From NCBI GenBank assembly GCA_021823875.1, contig JAKAMD010000155.1, forward strand, positions 1-8,106: 8,106 nucleotides of DNA. The letters are read 5' to 3'. The notes under the pieces are model-generated. The model saw nothing but the letters and a program-made list of their open reading frames with translations, ran no database searches and was not told the origin of the DNA. Shown piece by piece: positions 1 through 5,893 of the stretch (position 1 is its first letter; the number at the start of each line of letters is the position of its first letter). This stretch comes from Pseudomonadota bacterium. GTDB taxonomy: Bacteria; Pseudomonadota; Alphaproteobacteria; Rhizobiales; Xanthobacteraceae. A program made the translations under genes and the position numbers.

Positions 1-190
1 CCTGTCGGAGGGACCGACCTTCGCCAATTCGATGACCAAGAAATGCCTGCACCAGGAATGGAACATGGGCGTCGACGAGGCCATCGAGGCCGAAGCCCAG
101 GCGCAGGCGATCTGCATGCAGACCAAGGACTACGAGCGCGCCTACGAGGCGTTCGTGGCTAAGCAGAAGCCGGTATTCCAGGGCAATTGA
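1..190 (+). CDS. Enoyl-CoA hydratase/crotonase family protein, C-terminal fragment
   Basis: The 5' end lies outside the window. The reading frame starting at base 2 is open for 62 codons to a TGA at 188-190. The visible tail includes the stretches AEAQAQAICMQTKDYERAY and FVAKQKPVFQGN. This is the typical C-terminal trimerisation helix region of enoyl-CoA hydratase/isomerase proteins of the kind found with acyl-CoA dehydrogenases in alphaproteobacteria. The family hydrates trans-2-enoyl-CoA in fatty-acid or aromatic-acid beta-oxidation in the cytoplasm. The active-site glutamates lie upstream of the window, so substrate and exact subfamily cannot be judged. The fragment ends 36 bases before a strong terminator and is convergent to the GGDEF-EAL gene. 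It is the second crotonase-fold protein in the window but is clearly different from the RpfF-like gene at 3008. Confidence 0.8.
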   Translation, partial: LSEGPTFANSMTKKCLHQEWNMGVDEAIEAEAQAQAICMQTKDYERAYEAFVAKQKPVFQGN

Positions 191-225
191 GCCCGCCGCG
201 AATAAGAATCGGGGAAATGCCTATC

Positions 226-261
226 GCCTGCGCGCGCTCGCCGCACGCAGGCTTTTCTTCT
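226..261 (+). terminator. Intrinsic terminator after the enoyl-CoA hydratase gene
   Basis: A seven-base-pair perfect stem (GCCTGCG at 226-232 with CGCAGGC at 246-252) continues inward after one C/A mismatch with three more pairs (234-236 with 242-244), closing a five-base loop. It is followed directly by TTTTCTTCT (253-261). This is a textbook rho-independent terminator for rightward transcription. It ends just before the stop codon of the convergent GGDEF-EAL gene, at 267-269. The T-rich side is only on the plus strand, so it should not serve the leftward gene. Confidence 0.85.
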
Positions 262-266
262 GGTGC

Positions 267-2597
267 CTAGGCAACCTTTTGCTTCCCGGTCGGCGACGAT
301 TCCAACCGGGCGAGAATAAGTTCGCCGCTCAGCGGGCGGCTGAAATAATAGCCTTGTCCCTCGTGGCAGCCCTGCGCGGCCACCATCTTCATCTGCTCTT
401 CCGTTTCGATGCCTTCCGCCACCACGGTCTTGTCTAGGTTGGTGCCGAGGCTGGCGACCGCGCTGATGATAGCGCGCGCGTCGCGCTCGATCACGGGCTC
501 GCGGATGAACGACTGGTCGATCTTGATCTTATGGAACGGGAATTTACGCAGATAGTTGAGCGACGAATAGCCGGTACCGAAGTCGTCAAGCGAAATGGCG
601 ACGCCGAGGTTTTTCAACTGCTCCATGGCCGCCATGGTGCCGTCGCACTCCTCGAGCAACACGCGTTCGGTGATCTCAAGCTCCAGCCGGCGGGCCGCTA
701 GGCCCGATTTGGCGAGTGCCGAAACTACCTGCAGCGGCAAGCCGCGATCGCGGAACTGGATCGGTGAGAGATTGACGGCCACCTTGATGCCCTTCGGCCA
801 CTTCGCCGCTTCCAGGCAGGCGTGATGCAGGACCCATTCGCCGAGCGCGATGATCAGGCCGGTCTCCTCGGCGACCGGGATGAAAACGGACGGCGGCACG
901 TCGCCGCGCACGGGATGTTTCCAGCGCAACAGCGCCTCGCAGGTCGTTATCGCACCGGTATGCAGGTCGACCAGCGGCTGGAACTCCAATTGGAATTGGT
1001 CGGTGCCGATGGCTTCGCGCAGATCGAGCTCGAGCGCGCGCCGGGCCTGCACGGCCTCCTCCATTTCGGAGGCGAAGAAGCAGTGCTCGCCGCCGCCGCT
1101 ATTCTTGGCCGCGTAAAGCGCCATATCGGCCTTCTTCAACAGTTCGTCGGCGTCCACCCCGTCAGCGGGCGCCATGGCGATACCGATCGAGGCGCCGATG
1201 TCGATCCGATGGCCGTCGATCTCGAAAGGATGGCGTAGCGCCCGAACCAATCGCTGCGCCAAATGTTGGGCATCCTGACGGCGCGCGGTCCCGGTCTGCA
1301 GCACCACGAATTCATCGCCGCCGAAACGGGTGATGATATCGTTCGGGCGGATGATACCCGTGAGGCGATGCGCCACGTCCTTGAGCAGCTTATCGCCGAT
1401 CGGATGGCCGAGCGTATCGTTGATCGCCTTGAAGCGGTCGAGGTCAATCAAAAGTATGGCGACGTGGGTCTCGCTGTTGCGGACGGCGGCCAGCATGCCG
1501 TTGATGCGTTCGCGGAACTGCGTCCGGTTGGCCAAACCGGTGAGCTCATCGAAGCGGGCAAGATGGGCGATGCGTTCCTGCGAGCGTCGGCGCTCGGTCA
1601 CGTCTTCCAGAATGATGACGGAACCGCCGTCTTCCATCATCCTGCGCGACAGAGCGATGATGCGGTCGCCGTCGGGTGAAATCTGAATCTGGTCGAATTC
1701 ATCGGCGTGCAGGCCACGTGCCAGTTCGCGCAGCAGGCTCTTCACGTGCTTGGTCTGGTGATTACCGGAACGGATGCTGTGGCGCACGAGATCCAGTACC
1801 CGCATGCCGACGCGCACCGGCGCGTTTTGCAGATGCAGGAGTTCCAAGAAGCGCTCGTTCCAGACCTGCAGACGATGCTGCGGATCGAGCATGCACAGGC
1901 CGTGCGACATGTTGTTGAGCGCGATATCGAAGCGTGTGGCCTGTTCCTCGAAGCGGGCGGCCAGCGCCGCTTCCTTGCGCGTCATGGTCAGTGCCTGAAT
2001 GATGACGTCGCGGATCGACAGCGTAATGTCGGTCATCCCGTAGATGAACAACAACCCGACAAATCCGAGAACGCGGTGTATCCAGTCGGGATAGATCAGC
2101 AGCCCAATCACCATCGGCAGCATGATCAAAGTGAACTGACCGATGGCGATGTAGGGACGTCCGGCGTTGCGTCCTGAAATCGCGGCGGCGTAACCGGTCG
2201 CGGTGGTAGTGACCGCCATTTGCAGAGCCGCGTCGCTGGTTTGCATGAGCGTGAGCCAGCACAACAGGCCGAGCATGCCGGAGAAACCCCAGGCTCCGAG
2301 TTCGTAGATGCGTTCCCAGAAATGAACGGCGTTGGTTTGGTGCCGATGCTTGGAGCGCCGATAGAACAGGGCTGAAACGACCCGCAACATACCGACAGTG
2401 AAGATTGCGGCAGACGTGGCCATGATCTCGTGGTCGCCCACGCTCAATGCGACAACCATGCCAATGATTGAACAGTTGATCGCGCCGATCGTCAGCGACG
2501 AGATCGGTGCAAACAATGCTTCAATCAAGGCCGCGCGGCTCTCCTGCGGGAGCTCCGCGTCCGTCTTGCGGATTTGTAACAGTCTCTTCAAGAGCAT
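267..2597 (-). CDS. Membrane-anchored PAS-GGDEF-EAL bifunctional c-di-GMP protein
   Basis: This 776-aa protein should make and/or degrade cyclic-di-GMP at the inner membrane. Residues about 30-195 hold five or six hydrophobic segments with no named sensor motif that I can identify. Residues about 215-335 form a PAS-like domain (NNMSHGLCMLD near 228-238) ending in the usual linker before the catalytic part. The diguanylate cyclase domain (about 345-510) has an intact GGDEF at 426-430 and an RxxD inhibitory site (RPND, 417-420) exactly five residues upstream. The phosphodiesterase domain (about 520-765) has EAL at 554-556 (CEALLRW), the asparagine of VNLS (609), ELEITE (639-644), DDFGTGYSS (671-679), KIDQSF (692-697) and EGIET (728-732), so all expected metal and catalytic residues are present. 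The ATG at 2597 has no good Shine-Dalgarno sequence, but the N-terminus looks natural for the family. It is divergent from the RpfF-like gene, which suggests a signalling partnership. That link is inference. Confidence 0.93.
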   Translation of the reverse strand: MLLKRLLQIRKTDAELPQESRAALIEALFAPISSLTIGAINCSIIGMVVALSVGDHEIMATSAAIFTVGMLRVVSALFYRRSKHRHQTNAVHFWERIYELGAWGFSGMLGLLCWLTLMQTSDAALQMAVTTTATGYAAAISGRNAGRPYIAIGQFTLIMLPMVIGLLIYPDWIHRVLGFVGLLFIYGMTDITLSIRDVIIQALTMTRKEAALAARFEEQATRFDIALNNMSHGLCMLDPQHRLQVWNERFLELLHLQNAPVRVGMRVLDLVRHSIRSGNHQTKHVKSLLRELARGLHADEFDQIQISPDGDRIIALSRRMMEDGGSVIILEDVTERRRSQERIAHLARFDELTGLANRTQFRERINGMLAAVRNSETHVAILLIDLDRFKAINDTLGHPIGDKLLKDVAHRLTGIIRPNDIITRFGGDEFVVLQTGTARRQDAQHLAQRLVRALRHPFEIDGHRIDIGASIGIAMAPADGVDADELLKKADMALYAAKNSGGGEHCFFASEMEEAVQARRALELDLREAIGTDQFQLEFQPLVDLHTGAITTCEALLRWKHPVRGDVPPSVFIPVAEETGLIIALGEWVLHHACLEAAKWPKGIKVAVNLSPIQFRDRGLPLQVVSALAKSGLAARRLELEITERVLLEECDGTMAAMEQLKNLGVAISLDDFGTGYSSLNYLRKFPFHKIKIDQSFIREPVIERDARAIISAVASLGTNLDKTVVAEGIETEEQMKMVAAQGCHEGQGYYFSRPLSGELILARLESSPTGKQKVA

Positions 2598-2659
2598 AGG
2601 CCGCGTGCCGGTTATCCGGGCGTGACCGTACCCGTGAGTACTGACTACAAGGCAAATTG

Positions 2660-2692
2660 TTGGGTGTTATTGGCCATCATTGGTCAACATGG
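2660..2692. promoter_or_regulatory. Helically phased TTGG motifs, candidate operator
   Basis: TTGG begins at 2660, 2670 and 2680, and a degenerate ATGG follows at 2689. The two central ten-base units (TTGGCCATCA and TTGGTCAACA) agree at eight of ten positions. A spacing of one helical turn puts the motifs on the same DNA face, as expected for cooperative binding by a regulator. The site lies 63-95 bases upstream of the GGDEF-EAL start codon. No known regulator motif is recognised, and chance is possible for so short a motif. Confidence 0.3.
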
Positions 2693-2932
2693 TGAAGAAT
2701 AGGCAACCCGAAGAGAGACAATTTTCAAATAATGCACGGCAGATATCACGTGGTGCAATTGTGATTAATAAAATCTCTCAGGGCTAGGCGGTGGCCGTAC
2801 GCCGATCTCTGATATCGTCAAGACAACTTCAAATTATGGTTAACGACGCATTGCGCGAGATTTTCGCTGCAAAGTCGTGCGGTCGTGAAGCCAACGGCCA
2901 CGCGTTTGGATAGGGCAGCGCATAAAGTCGCA

Positions 2933-2978
2933 TTGTTTAAAAAGTGAACTTATGTTATGGTAAAAAATAAGTTAACAT
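2933..2978 (+). promoter_or_regulatory. Candidate promoter with overlapping inverted repeats upstream of the RpfF-like gene
   Basis: GTGAACTTAT (2944-2953) and ATAAGTTAAC (2967-2976) form an inverted repeat matching at nine of ten positions, with a 13-base spacer. A second, interleaved perfect repeat is ATGTTA (2952-2957) with TAACAT (2973-2978). A weak sigma-70-like pair, TTGTTT (2933-2938) and TATGGT (2956-2961) with a 17-base spacer, overlaps them, so a regulator bound here would cover the promoter. The start codon at 3008 lies 30 bases after the repeat. The -35/-10 assignment is tentative; the symmetry itself is seen directly. Confidence 0.4.
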
Positions 2979-3007
2979 GATGTTCGAAATGTAGCGGTTG
3001 AGTTGAA

Positions 3008-3970
3008 ATGGCAATGTATGCCCTGTCTGATGTCTCGGGCGTAGATCGAGGCTCAGTAAACCCAGCACCGCTGTTTGCGACGGCGGTGACACCGCTGCTG
3101 TTCGACGCCAAGAGGGCTGCGGATGCGCAGCGGCTGTTCGAACTGGAACAGCTCGAAGTCTCCTGGGAAGAAGCTTCCGGCGCTTTGTGGGCCATTATGC
3201 GCCCGCGCGGACGGCCCTGTTACAATGTCAACATGCTGGAAGACATCCACGCTTTGCAGCGTGGTGTCGTGGCCAAGTTCTCCGGTCAGTCGAACGAGCT
3301 ACGCTACCTGGTCGCCGGCTCGCGCACGCCCGGCGTATTCAGTTTGGGGGGCGACCTCGATCTGTTCGCGTCCAAAATCCGCGAACGCAATCGGCTGGCC
3401 CTGGTCGAATACGGCAAATCGTGCGTACGCGTGCTGCACGGATTCCACACCGCGCTCGACATGCCGATTATCACGATCGGGGTGGCGCAGGGCGACGCGC
3501 TCGGAGGCGGCTTCGAATCCCTGCTATCGTTCAATGTGATCATTGCCGAGCGGGGCGCCAAGTTCGGTTTCCCGGAGGCGCTGTTTGGCCTGTTCCCCGG
3601 CATGGGCGCCTATAGTCTGGTGGCGCGCCGGGTTGGCGCTGCCCGGGCAGAGGAGATGATGCTGAGCGGGCGCTGCTACAGCGCCGAAGAAATGAAGGAA
3701 ATCGGCCTGGTGCATATCCTGGCCGAGCCGGGGCAGGGCATCGCGGCGGCGAACGATTACATGCAGCGCAATAAGCGGCATCACGCCGGCGCGCGCGGGG
3801 TATTTCAGGCCGGCCGCACGGTCGCGCCGCTGACGCTCGATGAGCTCGACCGCATTGTCTACATCTGGGCCGACGCCTGCCTGCAACTGAGCGAACGCGA
3901 TCTCAAGGTGATGCAGCGCTTAGTATCCGCGCAGGATCGTCTTCGGCCGAACCTGCAAGCGGCCGAATAG
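3008..3970 (+). CDS. rpfF: RpfF-type DSF synthase (crotonase family)
   Basis: A crotonase-fold protein of 320 aa that I recognise as RpfF-like. Xanthomonas and Burkholderia RpfF act as both acyl-ACP dehydratase and thioesterase to release cis-2-unsaturated fatty-acid signals (DSF/BDSF). Diagnostic stretches match remembered Xanthomonas RpfF closely: FSLGGDLDLF (111-120, oxyanion-hole region), the basic/Cys helix with KSCVRVLHGFHTAL (137-150), QGDALGGGFES (161-171) and GFPEALFGLFPGMGAYS (187-203). The two catalytic glutamates fall at E170 and E190, twenty residues apart, as in Xanthomonas E141/E161. The protein has about 30 extra N-terminal residues, since the RpfF of Xanthomonas is near 289 aa. 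Its start is ATG 3008, with only a weak GGTTGAG-like ribosome site; ATG 3014 is an alternative. No rpfC/rpfG neighbours are present; instead a PAS-GGDEF-EAL gene is divergent. Family membership is well supported, but the actual signal made is unknown. Confidence 0.85.
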   Translation: MAMYALSDVSGVDRGSVNPAPLFATAVTPLLFDAKRAADAQRLFELEQLEVSWEEASGALWAIMRPRGRPCYNVNMLEDIHALQRGVVAKFSGQSNELRYLVAGSRTPGVFSLGGDLDLFASKIRERNRLALVEYGKSCVRVLHGFHTALDMPIITIGVAQGDALGGGFESLLSFNVIIAERGAKFGFPEALFGLFPGMGAYSLVARRVGAARAEEMMLSGRCYSAEEMKEIGLVHILAEPGQGIAAANDYMQRNKRHHAGARGVFQAGRTVAPLTLDELDRIVYIWADACLQLSERDLKVMQRLVSAQDRLRPNLQAAE

Positions 3971-4016
3971 CCGGACGCCGATCGGCCGCGCCGACTGGAT
4001 CAAGACTGCGGCGTGA

Positions 4017-4802
4017 TCAGGAATGCGGCTGTCCGGTAACCGCGGCTTCGATGGCGCGCACCTGCGCCAGGAAGTCGACCGGCCGCTCCGACGTCACCTG
4101 CAATGCGCGATCCTCGAACACATCGCGGTCCGGATGCGTCGCACGCCAATGCGCGATCGCTTCGTCGCGTGCGCGGATCAAGTCGACGATTTGCGGCCGG
4201 AACAGGCGGACCACGGCGCTGACCCAGCGATTGAGCGCGGGGGAGGGCTCATCGATCGCGATGTCGAAACGATCGAGCATGGCGATCACATCGTCGGCCG
4301 GGTACCACTGTTCGGCGGTCACCCAACGGTTGGTGGTGAACAGTCGGATCAGTTGACCCGATGCGTCGGTGGAGATGCCGATCAGATGGGTAAATGGCTC
4401 GCCTTGCCGTGAGGCGTCGTCCGCTTGCGCGGGACCAAGTTCGGGGAAGAGCGCACGGGGACGCACGAAAGTATGAAAGTGTCCGTGTTCGCCGGGCGCG
4501 CGTTCTTCGGCCGCGTGCGCGTGATAGTAATATTGGCTGTGCGTCGTTCGATCGACGACATCGCCGGGCGGGAAATGCGCCCATTCCTCGACCACGTCGG
4601 AATCGCCGAGCACCGCGGTCACCGGATTGGTACCGGCATCGGCAAGCGCCGCCATGCTTTCGATCGCTTCCAATGCGGCGTCGTAGAGGCCGAGCAATTC
4701 GGCGCGCGACATCCCGCGTAGCGCATCAAGCAGGCATTGCTGGTCCGCCGAGGCGGGTGGCCTCGGCGGATGTTCGTTCTTGCCTGTTGTCGCGCTCGCC
4801 AT
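4017..4802 (-). CDS. Conserved protein of unknown function with histidine-rich segment (DUF6969-like?)
   Basis: A soluble 261-aa protein with no signal peptide or membrane segment. The open frame extends further upstream to 5120, but the start is set at ATG 4802 because a strong GGAGGT lies four bases before it and the extra upstream residues are low-complexity antisense to a repeat gene. Residues 1-20 are disordered-looking. Residues 22-55 are a helix with MSRAELLGLYDAALEAI. Then come WAHFPPGDV (75-83), a histidine/tyrosine-dense stretch with H89, H94, H96, H106, H108 and H110 (HSQYYYHAHA, then EHGHFHTFVRP), and a conserved-looking FTTNRWVTAEQWYP (155-168). The histidines could bind metal. 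I think this corresponds to the family named DUF6969, but that is from memory and unverified. It is the last gene of the leftward operon, 37 bases after the Cys-repeat gene, so it may act with that protein or with the YeeE transporter. Confidence 0.8.
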   Translation of the reverse strand: MASATTGKNEHPPRPPASADQQCLLDALRGMSRAELLGLYDAALEAIESMAALADAGTNPVTAVLGDSDVVEEWAHFPPGDVVDRTTHSQYYYHAHAAEERAPGEHGHFHTFVRPRALFPELGPAQADDASRQGEPFTHLIGISTDASGQLIRLFTTNRWVTAEQWYPADDVIAMLDRFDIAIDEPSPALNRWVSAVVRLFRPQIVDLIRARDEAIAHWRATHPDRDVFEDRALQVTSERPVDFLAQVRAIEAAVTGQPHS

Positions 4803-4812
4803 GACGACCTCC

Positions 4813-4839
4813 GCGGCGCCGTGCGCGCGCGGCGTCCGC
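4813..4839 (-). other. Intercistronic hairpin abutting the Shine-Dalgarno of the His-rich gene
   Basis: On the minus strand, GCGGACGCCG pairs with CGGCGCCGC to give nine pairs with one bulged A, around an eight-base loop. The hairpin starts immediately after the stop codon of the Cys-repeat gene (4840-4842), and GGAGGT follows it directly. No T-run follows, so it is not an ordinary terminator. It could protect the upstream message from 3' decay or modulate translation of the downstream gene. The pairing is seen; the role is inference. Confidence 0.45.
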
Positions 4840-5229
4840 TTAATTGTGCGCGGGGGCGCAGGGGTTGGCCGCCGCCGGGGCGCAGGGGCTGCCGTTCTGC
4901 ATGGCGGGCTTGGCCGCTGCCGGTGCACACGGATTGGCCGCTGCGGGTGCGCAGGGGCTGGCGTTCTGCATGGCCGGCTTGGCCGCTGTCGGTGCGCATG
5001 GATTGGCGGCGGCCGGCGCGCAGGGACTGGCGTTCTGCATTGCCGGTTTTGCCGCCGCCGGCGCGCACGGGTTGCTGGGGCCGCATGGGTTGCGCATGGC
5101 CTGCGCCACCCGCACCGCATTGTCGGCGGCCGCTACCGGCGTGGGGGCCGCCGCCGTCGCTGCGATCGCCGCCGCCATAGTCGACAGGCTGCCCGCCAAT
5201 AACGCTGATTTCAGTCGCCTCGTCTTCAT
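4840..5229 (-). CDS. Exported Cys-rich tandem-repeat protein (NPCAP repeats)
   Basis: A small secreted protein of 129 aa, or 130 if the adjacent ATG at 5232 is used. GGGAG lies six bases before ATG 5229 but only three before 5232, so I prefer 5229. Numbering below is from the longer form. Residues 1-36 are a signal peptide: KTRRLK, a hydrophobic stretch, and a likely cut after VAAA. The mature part is almost entirely repeats: NPCGPS, then three units of NPC-AP-(A/T)AA-KPAMQN-(A/G)S plus PCAPAAA, and a terminal NPCAPAHN. Eight cysteines (50, 56, 71, 79, 94, 102, 117, 125) alternate 8 and 15 residues apart. The protein has no acidic residue after the first few mature positions and is Pro/Ala-rich, so it is probably extended. 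It sits ten bases downstream of a YeeE-type transporter gene. Possible roles are binding thiophilic metal or holding sulfane sulfur in the periplasm. No characterised family is recognised. Confidence 0.85.
   Translation of the reverse strand: MKTRRLKSALLAGSLSTMAAAIAATAAAPTPVAAADNAVRVAQAMRNPCGPSNPCAPAAAKPAMQNASPCAPAAANPCAPTAAKPAMQNASPCAPAAANPCAPAAAKPAMQNGSPCAPAAANPCAPAHN
4862..5068 (-). repeat. Three 69-bp coding tandem repeats
   Basis: Units begin at 4862, 4931 and 5000 on the plus strand, with a partial unit from 5069. Neighbouring units differ at 9 and 12 of 69 bases, and most changes are synonymous: the 4931 and 5000 units differ at 12 bases but at only one residue (Ala/Thr). The repeats encode the 23-residue Cys-containing units of the exported protein. 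The pattern indicates old duplication with selection on the protein rather than recent slippage. Confidence 0.9.
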
Positions 5230-5242
5230 CATGTGCTCCCTG

Positions 5243-5893
5243 TTAGCTGGTCCGCAGCGTTCCGATTCCGATCTGCTGAACCATCGAGTCGTCCCCGTCT
5301 TTTGCGTTCAATTGCTCGGCGGTCAAGGCTCCGCCACTCCGGCGTTCCAACCACGAGCCGAGCGCGAAGCCCAGTATCGCGACGACGATCAGGATGCCGA
5401 TCACTGCCCAGGTCGGAATGCCGAACAGCTGCGGCAGCGTCTGCGCCTTCGGGCCTTCGCCCGCCAGGTAGAAACCCTTGATCGGGTCGAACACCCCGGC
5501 AAACAATCCGGTTCCCACGACCATGCCGATCATGAAGAAAAGGCCGTCGAGCCGGCCGGAGGCCAGTGCCACCGACGACGTTCCCGGGCAATAGCCGCCG
5601 ATCGCCATGCCGGCGCCGACCAGCGCGCCGCCAGCGAGCGTCGCCCAGAAATAGGTCGTCGGTATGAAGACGCTGTTGGCCGCAATCACGCCCGTGGCCA
5701 TCGCGGCATAAAGTCCGATCGCCGCCACGATGATGGCGGTGAACATGACTTTGAACACCGACCAGTCGGTGAAGCGAAACTGCGCAGTCAGTTTGCGCGG
5801 ACTGGCGAAACCGGCGCTTTCCAGCGCGTAGCCGAACAGCACGCCGCAGATCAGGCCGGAGGCAATGCCGTTGTCGTAGATAGGAAGCGTCAT
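5243..5893 (-). CDS. YeeE/YedE-family transporter subunit, PmpB/second half
   Basis: A membrane protein of 216 aa with about six hydrophobic segments (roughly 8-25, 48-66, 84-104, 117-135, 161-181, plus a shorter one). The motif AIGGYCPGTSS (97-107) with C102 is the family cysteine signature. In characterised YeeE/TsuA, cysteines of this kind pass thiosulfate through the membrane, and the split form in Xylella is named PmpA/PmpB. The start is ATG 5893, preceded by GGAGGG seven bases away; its ATGA overlaps the stop of the upstream half-gene, which favours coupled translation. A TTG at 5899 is possible but poorer. The soluble C-tail from about 183 (LERRSGG onward) is hydrophilic. Likely cargo is thiosulfate or another sulfur species; the exact substrate is unknown. 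Confidence 0.88.
   Translation of the reverse strand: MTLPIYDNGIASGLICGVLFGYALESAGFASPRKLTAQFRFTDWSVFKVMFTAIIVAAIGLYAAMATGVIAANSVFIPTTYFWATLAGGALVGAGMAIGGYCPGTSSVALASGRLDGLFFMIGMVVGTGLFAGVFDPIKGFYLAGEGPKAQTLPQLFGIPTWAVIGILIVVAILGFALGSWLERRSGGALTAEQLNAKDGDDSMVQQIGIGTLRTS

Larger units (their letters stand above)
2598..3007. other. Divergent intergenic region between the c-di-GMP gene and the RpfF-like gene
   Basis: These 410 bases hold no convincing gene and are visibly more AT-rich than the flanking coding DNA. They should contain promoters for both divergent genes. I see three things in them: TTGG motifs repeated every ten bases near 2660-2692; a pair of adjacent short palindromes (GATATC at 2742-2747 directly followed by CACGTG at 2748-2753) flanked by TGCAC and GTGCA; and overlapping AT-rich inverted repeats at 2944-2978, close to the RpfF-like start. 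A 25-codon open frame at 2836-2913 (plus strand) has no ribosome binding site and is not called. Confidence 0.7.

Noticed and set aside
595..2177. Several 70-160-codon plus-strand open frames
   Set aside because: All lie antisense to the GGDEF-EAL gene, whose motifs are unambiguous. They show no domain character.
2836..2913. A 25-codon plus-strand small ORF in the divergent intergenic region
   Set aside because: There is no Shine-Dalgarno sequence upstream, the composition is ordinary, and nothing supports translation.
3959..3989. GCGGCCG/CGGCCGC inverted repeat spanning the end of the RpfF-like gene, as a terminator
   Set aside because: It has a seven-pair stem, a long loop and no T-run on either strand. 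The 46-base convergent gap contains no convincing terminator.
3988..4001. FNR-like box near the GGATCAAG after the RpfF-like gene
   Set aside because: Only the ATCAA half is present; the opposite half does not match, and it lies between convergent genes.
4862..5068. Tandem repeats as a CRISPR array
   Set aside because: The repeats are 69 bp head-to-tail without spacers, encode an exported protein in frame and have no cas genes nearby.
4803..5120. N-terminal extension of the His-rich protein to an upstream start at 5120
   Set aside because: The extra 106 residues are Arg/Pro-rich frame-shifted readings of the repeat gene. A strong GGAGGT precedes the internal ATG at 4802.
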